A DNA stretch of 64,000 nt from Oenanthe sinensis (taxonomy: Eukaryota; Streptophyta; Magnoliopsida; Apiales; Apiaceae): contig CM053800.1 in assembly GCA_028671895.1 (NCBI GenBank), positions 23,271,886 to 23,335,885 on the forward strand, in the 5' to 3' direction. The stretch's first letter is position 1, and the number at the start of each line of letters is the position of its first letter. Below the pieces are notes generated by a model that worked only from the letters and a program-made list of their open reading frames with translations, was not told the DNA's origin and did not search any database. Below, in pieces: positions 51,929 to 60,970 of this stretch. Position numbers and translations under genes: made by a program.

Positions 51929-52951
51929 TCAAGTAATGTCCAGATTTATCTGTTCTTTTATGCTCACAAGGTATATTTTATCAAATATGCTAAGACATAA
52001 AACAAGAAAATAAAATATTTTATGGTCACCCATGCCCAAATAAAAGTTTATATTTTCAGCAGCTGCAAAATAAACAAGAAAATAAAAATCGGGCTCAGAA
52101 AAATCGAAAAGAAAAGACAAGTTAAGGAAAGTACCATTATTAGAAACATGAGAACGGCCCATGGCCTTCAAAGAAAATTCCTCAAGAAGCTTTCTATAGT
52201 GAGTCTGACCCTTATCTTGGCCCAAATCTGCGACTATTAGCTTCCCCTCGGGGGTCAACTGGATTAGGCCTGGGTTGCCATCTTTCACCTTGCAGAAGGA
52301 GGTCCTAAAAAGGGTGCCCCAATCTCCTCCTTCCCACTCCAAATAAAGGAAATCCCTCCTCCACTCCGGGTTACTATCGGGTAAAGATTTGTTGCAAAAA
52401 ATTGGGCTGACCCCTTGCCTATGGTTTATATAAACCTAGCCCAATATGCTCGACGGACAATTTTTAAATTGAAAAATACTCCTAAAAACAACAACGGATA
52501 GGGGGTAATTCTTCCTAAGGCATACAACCATGAAACAAAGAAGGGTCCGCCACGAATTTGGGCTGAGTTGACATGGGCTTACCCTGGCTTCAGCTAGAAG
52601 TCTAATTATAAACTCATGAAAAGGAAATCTAAGCCCACCAATAAGGGCATCCCTAAACACACACAACCTATTGGGCCAACGATGGCAAGCTCGATCTCCC
52701 GGTTCTGCTAAAACAAACTTCATACCAGGAGGTAATTTATACAGTTTGGTAAACTTATCGCAATAAACTTTATTTGTGAAAATACTCTGGTAATTAAAAG
52801 CATCTAGTTCGGCTAAAGTGGGAAACTCGTTGCCCATGACTTCTAGTAATTCAGAAATTGAGGAAAAACAAGGATTCACGGTAACAACGTTACCTCTTTT
52901 TGCCGCCCTGGCTAGGAGTCTCTGTTGAGCAGCATCCTGGGAAACCGCCAT
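51929..52951 (-). pseudogene. Antisense ORF of Tat-type element (putative plant transposon protein, PF04195-like)
   Basis: Starts at 52951 with MAVSQDAAQQRLLARAAKRG. The stretch PPGMKFVLAEPGDRACHRWP, RDALIGGLRFPFHEFIIRLL and ARVSPCQLSPNSWRTLLCF is the signature of the 'putative gypsy type transposon' family. A TAG at 52438-52436 interrupts the frame, which continues in phase (NPEWRRDFLYLEWEGGDWG, FCKVKDGNPGLIQLTPEGK) to about 52135. A short intron may follow (GT at 52134, CAG at 52065-52063, 72 nt, phase kept), but this is inference. Its position between pol and the 3' LTR on the opposite strand matches antisense ORFs described for Tat/Retand elements; the function is unknown. Confidence 0.75.
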
Positions 52952-53289
52952 GAATATTCAACGGATGAATGCTTCTGAAAATGAAGGAGATGAAGATTGA
53001 TCGGAAAATCTCGCCGGGAATCGCCTTGCCTAAAGAGCTCTAGAGTGAAATTTTGGGAGAGTTTTACTGAGAAAGTGAGAAGTGAAAAATCAAGTTCTCA
53101 CTTCACTGATTTATAGCCGAGAAAAACAGTAACTCGACCGTTTAACTTTTCACAGCTGGAAAAAGCCCACAAAGTAATTTGGGCCACGACAATTGATGGC
53201 CCAAAAATCGAGGAGGCCTAAAACTTTGTTTCGAATAAAACCGAAAATTTGGGCAATAACCAAGCCCAAATACCCGTGGGTCAATACCA

Positions 53290-53640
53290 AAACGACTAGG
53301 ATCTTGGTCGAATGAACGACCAGGAATCCTCAATGACTTGGTGTCAAAATTACACCTCAAACGACTAGGATCCTGGTCGAATGAACGACCAGGAATCCTC
53401 AACGACTTGGTGTCAAAATGACACCTCAAACGACTAGGATCCTGGTCGAATGAACGACCAGGAATCCTCAACGACTTGGTGCCAAAATGATACCTCAAAC
53501 GACTAGGATCCTGGTCGAATGAAAGACCAGGAATCCTCAACGACTTGGTGTCAAAATGACACCTTAAACAACTAGGATCCTGGTCGAATGAACGACCAGG
53601 AATCCTCGACGATTAGGTGTCAAAATGGCACCACAACCGA
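53290..53640. repeat. Five 69-bp tandem repeats in the Gypsy 3' region
   Basis: The unit contains CGACTAGGATCCTGGTCGAA, GAACGACCAGGAATCCTC and GACTTGGTGTCAAAATGACA, with starts at about 53293, 53361, 53430, 53499 and 53567. Internal inverted segments (CCTGGTCG / CGACCAGG) allow hairpins. Degenerate half-units continue to about 53790. The array lies upstream of the antisense ORF. Confidence 0.9.
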
Positions 53641-53854
53641 CCAGGAATCCTAGTCGTATACGACTAGGAGTCTTGGCCGACTAGGAACCAAGAAAGAGCC
53701 TTGGCCGACCAGGAATCCCTATCGACCAGGGTTCTACATGGAAGCAAGATACGACCAGGATCCTGGTCGAATTCGACTAGGATTCTTGGTCGAAAATAAT
53801 ACTAGAAAATGCCAGAAAATCATTAAAAAATGATTTAAAAGGCAAATAAATTTG

Positions 53855-54062
53855 GGGAAATTCTCTAAAAGTAGAGAAAAATTCCTAGAAATTAAGGAAA
53901 AATACCTGTGGGTACTAATAAATTTGCGGAAATTCTCTATAATTAGAGAAAACTTCCTAGAAATTAAGGAAAAATACCTGTGGGTACTAATAAATTTGGG
54001 AAAATTCTCTATAATTAGAGAAAAATTCTTAGAAATTAAGGAAAAATACCTGTGGGTACAAG
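53855..54062. repeat. Three 72-bp tandem repeats near the PPT
   Basis: Each unit carries TTAGAGAAAAATTCCTAGAA and TAAGGAAAAATACCTGTGGG, at about 72-73-bp spacing. They lie about 100 bp before the PPT. Confidence 0.85.
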
Positions 54063-54152
54063 AAAAGAATTGTGAAAAATTCTTCATAAATAGAAGAGAA
54101 CCTCGACGACAAATTCATAAACCTTAACTTCTGCAAAGTATTGCACGCTTTA

Positions 54153-54171
54153 CAGAAGTTGGGGGGGCAAA
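54153..54171 (+). other. Polypurine tract
   Basis: CAGAAGTTGGGGGGGCAAA directly precedes the LTR start TGATATGGG. This fixes the plus orientation and the LTR's left border. Confidence 0.8.
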
Positions 54172-54639
54172 TGATATGGGCTAAAAGTAAGCCCTAAAGA
54201 CACAATTAATATGGCATTAATTGTACCTAGTTTGGTCTAAAAGGGAGACCCATTGAATGAGGCTTGAAAACCTAATTAGCAAGTAAATTCGTAATTAATT
54301 AATTATCTAAATATACAGCTAATTAATTATGTCCAACTACAAGGAAACCTATTCCTACATGGAAACTGCTTCTACAAAGGATCCAGAATCCTTCTAGGAA
54401 ATACCTTATCAATCAAGGTTCATAAACCTACTCTAATTCTTAGACTCTCTACGTCTATATAAAGGGCTTAACCCCTCATTCTTAGAACCACGTTTTAGCT
54501 TGATTCTCTAAACACAACAGAGATACGTAGGCATCTTGTGAGGGCAGAACCAAGCTACGAAACACAAGCTCAGCCATTAAAGCTCGTTAAGCTCTGACAT
54601 ACACCGCATTAACTACACCCTAGATTTTGTTCCACAACA
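54172..54639 (+). mobile_element. 3' LTR of the Tat-type Gypsy, 468 bp
   Basis: Runs from TGATATGGGCTAAAAGTAAG to TTTTGTTCCACAACA. A TATA-like stretch (TCTATATAAAGGGCTTAACC) lies at about 54452-54471. It resembles the LTR at 29614-30268 at its start but is shorter. Confidence 0.8.
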
Positions 54640-55130
54640 GTTAGTAACTGTAGATCAAGATTTTTAAATGAAAGATGTATTTAGAATTATTTTGGCTTTA
54701 CGAGTAAGATAACTTTTGGGTAAGGATTGTATGGCTTTTACTCTTCAATAGGGATATGAGCTACATATTAAGAATTATTGATTATCAATGAGTTAAATGC
54801 AAAGAGATACTATGTTCGCTACCATGGTAGAATGTGAAATCAGATATATAAAATTTGAAATGTGGTACGGGAATATGAATGCGACTAGATGAAAAGATTT
54901 CAAGATGATAATGGATTGAAATTGATTTATTAATGTGTTCATCATGCAATATTTCTCAAGTGTGTATAAAGAAATTTACCTTTGGATGTTATATTTCATT
55001 AGGTAGAATGATGATGAGAATATTTTAAATTATATATAAAAAAAAGTTTGTTAGGTTGGATTACTCGAAGGGTTCGTTAGATATTTTTAAATGAGAGATT
55101 TAAATATGAATTGAGATCTAACCTTAAGTG
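54640..55130. other. Unassigned AT-rich spacer
   Basis: About 490 bp with no open frame, repeat or motif that I can identify. It may be the remainder of an older LTR into which the Gypsy element inserted, but no match within the window proves this. Confidence 0.4.
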
Positions 55131-55830
55131 CTCATAGGCAATGCTTTTAGAAAGCGTTGCACTGAAAACGTTGCGGTAGCTCTGAATTTTTGGCTCTTTT
55201 GCAACACTGCTAAAATAGTATTGCATTAGATAAAACTTCGTGTTGCATATTACTCATGGTGTTGCAGTGAATGCAACACTAACGAATGGTGTTGCATTAG
55301 CTAATTTTTTTTTTAATAATTAGTGACGAGGTAGTGGGCTAGCGCTGACGTGGCAGTGGGGGGCCACCACGGATGACGTGGCAGTGGAGCACATACTAAC
55401 GTGGCTGGTGGGGGCCCACAAGTAGGCCACCACTGCTGACGTGGCAGTGGGACCAACGCTGATGTGGCAGTGGGACCCACACAGACGTGGCAGTGGGGGC
55501 TCATCACTGCTGACGTGGCAGTGGGGCCCACGCTGACGTGGCAGTTGTGGGTCCCACATCTGCTGACGTGGCAGTGGGACCCACGCTGATATGGCAGTGG
55601 GACCCACGCTGATATGGCAGTGGGACCCACACAGACGTGTCAGTGGGGGCCCCACCATATTGACGTGGTAGTGGGGCCCACGCTGACGTGGCAGTTGTGG
55701 AGCCCACATCTGCTGACGTGGCGTCAAGTCCCATGCTGACGTAACCTGTGGTCCCCATCACAAGCGTTGCATTTAATATGGTAGCGTTGCATTTGGTTGT
55801 TTAGTGTTGCCTTTGTATTTTCTAGTTTTT
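55131..55830. mobile_element. CACTA-like subterminal repeat region (putative)
   Basis: Short motifs around GTTGCATT / AATGCAAC occur in both orientations (for example AGCGTTGCACTG, GTGTTGCATTAG, GCAACACTAACG) on both sides of the GACGTGGCA array. Dense short direct and inverted motifs of this kind are typical of the subterminal regions of CACTA DNA transposons. No transposase and no clear CACTA termini were found, so this could be a non-autonomous or truncated copy. Confidence 0.35.
55340..55745. repeat. Array of about 16 short GCTGACGTGGCAGTGGG-type repeats
   Basis: Units of 20-30 bp follow the pattern GCTGACGTGGCAGTGGGRCC, with changes in spacer and core. Nine units keep an exact TGACGTGG, an ACGT-core box of the kind bound by plant bZIP factors. 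The array is GC-rich in an AT-rich region. Minus-strand open frames here (rich in P, H and T) are products of the repeat. Confidence 0.9.
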
Positions 55831-55859
55831 ATATAATAATTAGTATAACCCGATTGCTT

Positions 55860-57215
55860 AATCAATTTTTTAAAATTTATTTTCGACGATCCAACCATAC
55901 AGATGTTAATATCTGACTATTTTAGTGGCACTAAATTTTTTTAAAAAAAATTCAGTTTTATTATATGTGATTTTATACTAGTCAAACTAGACTTTCTCTG
56001 TAACTAGTGTTGTGCTGAATGCTGAATTTATTTTTTTTAAATTTTTTTCGACGATCCAACCGTACGGATGTTAATATCTGACTATTTTAGTAATGCCAAT
56101 TTTTAAAAAAAAATATTCAGTTTTATTATATGTGATTTTATACTAGTCAAACCGGTCAAACGAGACTTTCTCTGTAACTAATGTTGTGCTGAATGCTGAT
56201 CTATTTTTTTAAATTTCTTTTTCGACGATCCAACCGTACGGATGTTAATATCTGACTATTTTAGTGGTGCCAAATTTTTTTTAAAAAAATTCAGTTTTAT
56301 TCTATGTGATTTTATATTAGTCAAACCGGTCAAACTAGACGTTCTCTATAACTAGTGTTGTGCTGAATGTTGAATCTATTTTTTAAATTTCTTTTTCGAT
56401 GATTCAACCGTACGGATGTTAATATCTGACTATTTTAGTGGTGCCAATTTTTTTTTAAAAAAATTAGTTTTATTCTATGTGATTTTATACTAGTTAAACT
56501 AGACTTTCTCTGTAACTAGTGTTGTGCTGAATGATGAATTTAATTTTTTAAATTTCTTTTCCGACGATCCAACCGTACGGATGTTAATATCTTACTATTT
56601 TAATAATGCCAATTTTTTTTAAAAAAAATTCAGTTTTATTGTATGTGATTTTATATTAGTCAAACTGGTAAAACTAGACGTTCTCTATAACTAGTGTTGT
56701 GCTGAATGTTGAATCTATTTTTTTAAATTTCTTTTTCGATGATCCAACCGTACGGATGTTAATATCTGACTATTTTAGTGGTGCCAATTTTTTTTAAAAA
56801 AAAATAGTTTTATTCTATGTGATTTTATACTAGTCAAACCGGTCAAACTAGACTTTCTCTGTAACTAGTGTTGTGCTGAATGCTGAATTTATTTTTTTAA
56901 ATTTCTTTTCCGACGATCCAACCGTAAGGATGTTAATATCTGACTATTTTAGAAATGCCAATTTTTTTTATAAAAAATTCAGTTTTATTCTATGTGATTT
57001 TATACTAGTCAAACCGGTCAAACGAGACTTTCTCTGTAACTAATGTTGTGCTGAATGTTGAATCTATTTATTTAAATTTCTTTTTCGACGATCCAACCGT
57101 ACGGATGTTAATATCTGACTATTTTAGTGGTGCCAATTTTTTTTAAAAAAAATTCAGTTTTATTCTATGTGATTTTATTTTAGTCAAACTAGACGTTCTC
57201 TAATTAGCATTTTAT
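55860..57215. repeat. AT-rich tandem array, eight copies of 165-175 bp
   Basis: Each copy contains CGACGATCCAACCGTACGGA then TGTTAATATCTGACTATTTT, poly-T/A, TATGTGATTTTATACTAGTC and CTAGTGTTGTGCTGAATG. The CGAYGATYCAACC motif starts near 55884, 56049, 56223, 56397, 56562, 56737, 56912 and 57087. The last copy ends about 570 bp before the gene's ATG. Confidence 0.9.
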
Positions 57216-57786
57216 TTTTTGTAAAAACAATTTCAACGTTATGATGTTAAAATCTAATAATCTAATGAGGTAAAAAAATATTTAAAAAATAATAATTTTA
57301 TTTGAAATATTTTTTAATAATTAAACCACTCGAATTAATAAAATTAATAATACTAAAATTATAAATTATATTATTTATTAAACGATAAAAATGAGCGGCA
57401 ATCTTCCCCCAAAACCAAAACACATCTAAGTAAACTTTCACACCTGCTTACCCCCTCTCTCGCTTCATTCTCTCTTCTATCTCTCTCTCTCTCACACACA
57501 CACTTCTTTTCACATCTTTTTATCGAAGAAACTCAATTAGTTAAGTACAAAATTAGGATTTGGGTTTATATTTGACCCAGAAGAAACTCATCTCCATTAT
57601 TAGTTTAATTTTTCTTTAATTATGTGTGTTACTACTTTTGATTTTGTATTTCTAGATCACTAATTACTGTTTTTTTTCCCCAGGTGATTAGGGTTTCAAA
57701 TTGGGGATTTCATTGTGTGAATTTATTAGCGTTGCCCGTTTCTAGTTGAAAATAAAGTTGAGAGTCAAAAGTTGTAACAAAAAAAC
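57216..57786 (+). promoter_or_regulatory. Probable promoter and 5' UTR of the HhH gene
   Basis: AT-rich DNA up to about 57385 includes TATA-like runs (AAATTATAAATTATATTATT near 57356-57375). A CT/CA microsatellite (TCTCTCTCTCTCTCACACAC) at about 57480-57500 is typical of plant 5' leaders. A T-rich tract ending CCCCAG near 57684 could be the acceptor of a leader intron. The transcription start cannot be fixed. Confidence 0.4.
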
Positions 57787-59041
57787 ATGGATTTCAAATG
57801 TTGTGATCCAATGATATGGAAACAAAGGCTGTCTGAATACGAAGGCCGGCTCGAATATCTAGGCAACGCCAAGAAGAAGCCTGATCTAGTCTCTCTTGAT
57901 GAGTTTTATCGCAAACAACTCCCTCCTATTCTTCACCAACGAAACCCTAATTCACACATCACCACTTCTGAGCTTTCTAAGCTCATGCAGTGGAAGCTCA
58001 CTCGTGGTAAATGGAGGTACCCCTCTCTCTCTCTCTCTCCCTCTCTTTATGTGTGTGATTTATGCAAGTGAAATTGAAATTAAATCGCGGACTAATTTCT
58101 GTCGGATAATTACTATAGATATTGTTGTGGTGATGTAGATGTGAGTTCATATTTTTTAATTGTCTTAATTATTACAATTTGTGAATCGAGTTCGAGTTTA
58201 TATTCTTGATTTTGTATATCAAGTGAATGAATAGTTAGCGGATACGTTGTTTTTAGTGTCATATGATGTAGGTTGATGCTTAAAAGTGCTTGTTGTACAT
58301 AGGTCGTTGTCAATTTGGCACGTATATGGTGATTAATTAGTGATTTATTTGAAATTACAGGCCACGGTTATTGGACTTTGTGTCATCCTTAGATGAGGAA
58401 CTAGTGAAATCTTCATCTCAGAAGGCGTTCCAGTCATTGCCTGATATCTCCAAAGCGATATCTGAGCTTACTAAATTGAAAGGGGTAGGTCCAGCTACTG
58501 CCTCTGCTGTTCTGGCTGCTTATGCTCCTGATGTTGCGCCATTCATGTCGGATGAGGTGAATTTTGTATTAAAGGGACTGTGCAAGGCGTTTGGTACTTT
58601 AAGTTTTTAGATGCCCTATTTTTTTAATTATGTAATTTGATATGTCATTGTTATTTTCAAGCTATGGAGGCGGCACTTGGAAACTCGAAAGATTATACTC
58701 TGAAGCAGTATCTTGTGCTTGTGGAGAAATTACAGGAAAAATCAAAGGTTAGATAAGGTTTCCTGTTGCATTGATGATTTCAATTTTATTACAGTTTCAT
58801 TGGGTTAGAACGATAGGAGCAGAATGAAAGCAAATTTTTTATGATAACTATTACTACTGTTTGTTTTAATTGGGAAAACTACTTGTAGGAACTATCTGCA
58901 AAAGGCGAAATATTTACACCATCTGATGTAGAAAGGGCTATCTGGAGTTCTGCTATTGGGGCTAAGTATTTATCTTTGCCAAACGATCAAGATAGAGAGG
59001 CTAGCACAAACAAAAGCTCAAAGAGGAAGAGAAAACTATGA
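57787..59041 (+). CDS. Helix-hairpin-helix-containing plant protein, four exons
   Basis: Exons: 57787-58016, 58361 to 58556 or 58593, 58662-58747 and 58889-59041. The protein starts MDFKCCDPMIWKQRLSEYEG, has a conserved front part (KKKPDLVSLDEFYRKQLPP, SELSKLMQWKLTRGKWRPRL), a helix-hairpin-helix-like motif LKGVGPATASAVLAAYAP followed by PFMSDE, and a basic tail SSKRKRKL that could be a nuclear signal. It resembles a conserved, largely uncharacterised plant family annotated as DNA-binding (HhH, glycosylase-like fold); no catalytic residues are claimed. Exon 1/2 and exon 3/4 junctions are canonical and keep phase. The exon 2/3 junction does not: the first donor (58557) gives a shift, while a donor at 58594 keeps phase and adds 12 residues (233 aa in total). 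This is the only cellular gene I find in the window. Confidence 0.85.
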
Positions 59042-59304
59042 AGTATTTATGCAAAGTTTCTGCTAGATTTAGTTTGTGTTGTTCTTCTGCAAAAGTCCAA
59101 CTTAAAAGGTTAGGCATTTATTACTTATGTTTTTCACATTTTCTGAAATTATGCAATGGTATCTACTATCTGTGTCGGGAGCAGTATTTTTTCGTTTGTA
59201 TCAATGGCAAGTTTGTACCACATTCAAGCATAGTCCATCTCTTATAGTTATTCAGTTTTCTGTCTTATCTGAATACATATGTGGCTGTAAATACGAGTAA
59301 CCTA
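59042..59304 (+). other. 3' flank and probable 3' UTR of the HhH gene
   Basis: 263 bp between the stop codon and the LTR. It is T-rich with no clear AATAAA signal. The open frame starting just after the stop is not credible as a gene. Confidence 0.45.
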
Positions 59305-60766
59305 TGTTAGTCCCAAATATCGTAGAAGGGGGGTTGAATACGATATTGTCCAATTTATAAAATATTCGCAGAATGGTTCTTTTAGGACTTAATACAGTTC
59401 GAACAGTTATATAATCAAACAGTTGGTGAGCAATAACATAACAACAGTTCGTTCGGGGAATATATCGTTTTATTAATATAAACCACGAAGGTGCTCCACA
59501 AATCTAATCTTTCGATTAGTTACAATGATTCACTAGTACAGTCAGTTAGGTTACAAGCTTTAATGAAAACAACAAGGGTAACAACAGCTGTGTGTACAAA
59601 ATTAATGGCTTCAGTGTTTACTCTTGAATGCTCTCTGTGTTTTCTCTCTTTACTGCTATGTGTATCTCTCTGGCTGTTATCTGAAAATGAATTCTTCAAA
59701 GACGATGCCTTTGCTGCTTTTTGTGTAGTCTTTTTCAACTTAGGATACGTGGCCCATTTTGTGCCAAGTAAAATAAGTTGCAGCTTCGCTTCTTTTTCTT
59801 CATAAGTATCGGAACAATTTCTGAGTAATTGTTAAGTATCGATGAGTCTGTAAAATAACTATCGGACACTTAAAACAATTCATGAAATAAAATTAATTAT
59901 TTCAAACTGAGCAACTATCGGAGATATATTAACTATCGGAATTATTCTCCAATAAATTAACTATCGGAATTTCCATGCTCTTAGCAACTATCGGAAATTC
60001 ATGGCTTGCTTTTATTTTCTTTACCCGATAGTTAATAACTATCGGGAAGTGGCATAGCTTTTCTTTGCTTATCCATTTAACTCACCCGATGGTTATTAAC
60101 CATTGGTGAATAGGACAAAATAGGAATAAGACGAAACAGCTTGACTAGGTTGACTTCTGGATACCGCTTCTGTAGTCTTCTTTCCTTAGCCAATTTCGAA
60201 TCTATTAAGCCTTTCATAACATTTCTTCCACTGCAACCAAGTCAAATAAATATTTCCTTGTTAATTTGACCTTGATTTATTCTGGGCTTAATCACATACC
60301 ACTTTGGTTACTCATCTCAGTATCTGGTCAATTCTTCTGAATCAATGATGCAGTTCTCAATTTCTTTTGTGCTGTCGATTGGTGCAACTGGTCTGGTTCA
60401 CAACCGACTAGCAAGATCTTGATCTTCACATATTCTTTGCTATACAATTGACCTGTTCCATCATGTTAAGAAGTGCTTCTTAAATTTCACTGGAATCTTC
60501 TGCTTTCTCTGTAGTAAAACCTTCTTCATCTTCAGAACCTTTGAAACACTTTAACTTTATTCTTCACTGAGGCTTGAACATGTTAATGAACTTCTTTCAG
60601 TGATCTTCAATGTCTTCAAAGCTTCCTCTAATATTTTGGTTTTTCGTATTCAACTTATAAACGATTTGCAGTCGATTCCGTGCTTTACTTTAATATAAGT
60701 TACCGACTTGTAGTGTTGAGTTAGTACCTCGGTTACATGTTACTTTACGTTACATTTTGCTTTACA
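59305..60766 (-). mobile_element. 3' LTR of the Sirevirus-like element, 1462 bp
   Basis: The plus strand runs from TGTTAGTCCCAAATATCG to TTTTGCTTTACA, giving TG...CA ends with the PPT adjoining on the right. The 5-bp flank on the left is ACCTA (59300-59304). It contains the conserved block near 60560-60605 shared with the other LTR and a cluster of AACTATCGG motifs. Confidence 0.85.
59857..60046. repeat. Cluster of AACTATCGG motifs with a perfect 23-bp palindrome
   Basis: AACTATCGG occurs at about 59857, 59913, 59931, 59959, 59986 and 60038, with the inverse copy at 60024. The last two form an 11+1+11 perfect palindrome at 60024-60046. An imperfect relative (CCCGATGGTTATTAACCATT) follows near 60085. 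Confidence 0.85.
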
Positions 60767-60780
60767 ATCTCCCCCTATTT
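60767..60780 (-). other. Polypurine tract of the Sirevirus-like element
   Basis: The minus strand reads AAATAGGGGGAGAT immediately before the LTR start TGTAAAGC. It sets the element's orientation. Confidence 0.85.
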
Positions 60781-60970
60781 GATTGATAGAGTTTGACAAG
60801 CAAATCCCTTAAGAGGATAACTCAACTAATTTACAAGAAAAAGTAAATAGAAGACGGTAAACTAATATTAAACAAATTCTGGATTACATTATACATTTCC
60901 AGATTTTAAATACAATTACAATGTAGAATGAATGTTCCTCTAGCCTGAACTGATATACATTTAGTCATTC

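Larger units (their letters stand above)
49636..54639 (+). mobile_element. 5'-truncated Tat-type Ty3/gypsy element
   Basis: The plus strand holds the end of RNase H, archaeal-type RNase H, integrase, a 2.6-kb 3' region with an antisense ORF and two tandem arrays, PPT (54153-54171) and 3' LTR (54172-54639). The 5' LTR, gag, protease and RT are gone. The LTR start TGATATGGG and the aRH-integrase order place it in the Tat lineage (Retand/Ogre-like). The flank after the LTR is GTTAG. Confidence 0.85.

Noticed and set aside
53142..53540. 132-codon minus-strand frame with repeated RIPGRSFDQDPSRL
   Set aside because: It is the 69-bp tandem repeat (a multiple of three) read through; no domain and no support as a gene.
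55313..55761. Pro/His/Thr-rich minus-strand open frames
   Set aside because: They are translations of the GC-rich TGACGTGG repeat array in all three frames.
59491..59805. 104-codon plus-strand frame with hydrophobic segments
   Set aside because: It is inside the Sirevirus-like LTR on the opposite strand, with no homologous features; probably chance.
3238..60766. The two related Copia LTRs as the two ends of one large element
   Set aside because: The left LTR has its PBS on the left, and the right LTR has its PPT on the right, so their internal regions point away from each other; they belong to different copies.
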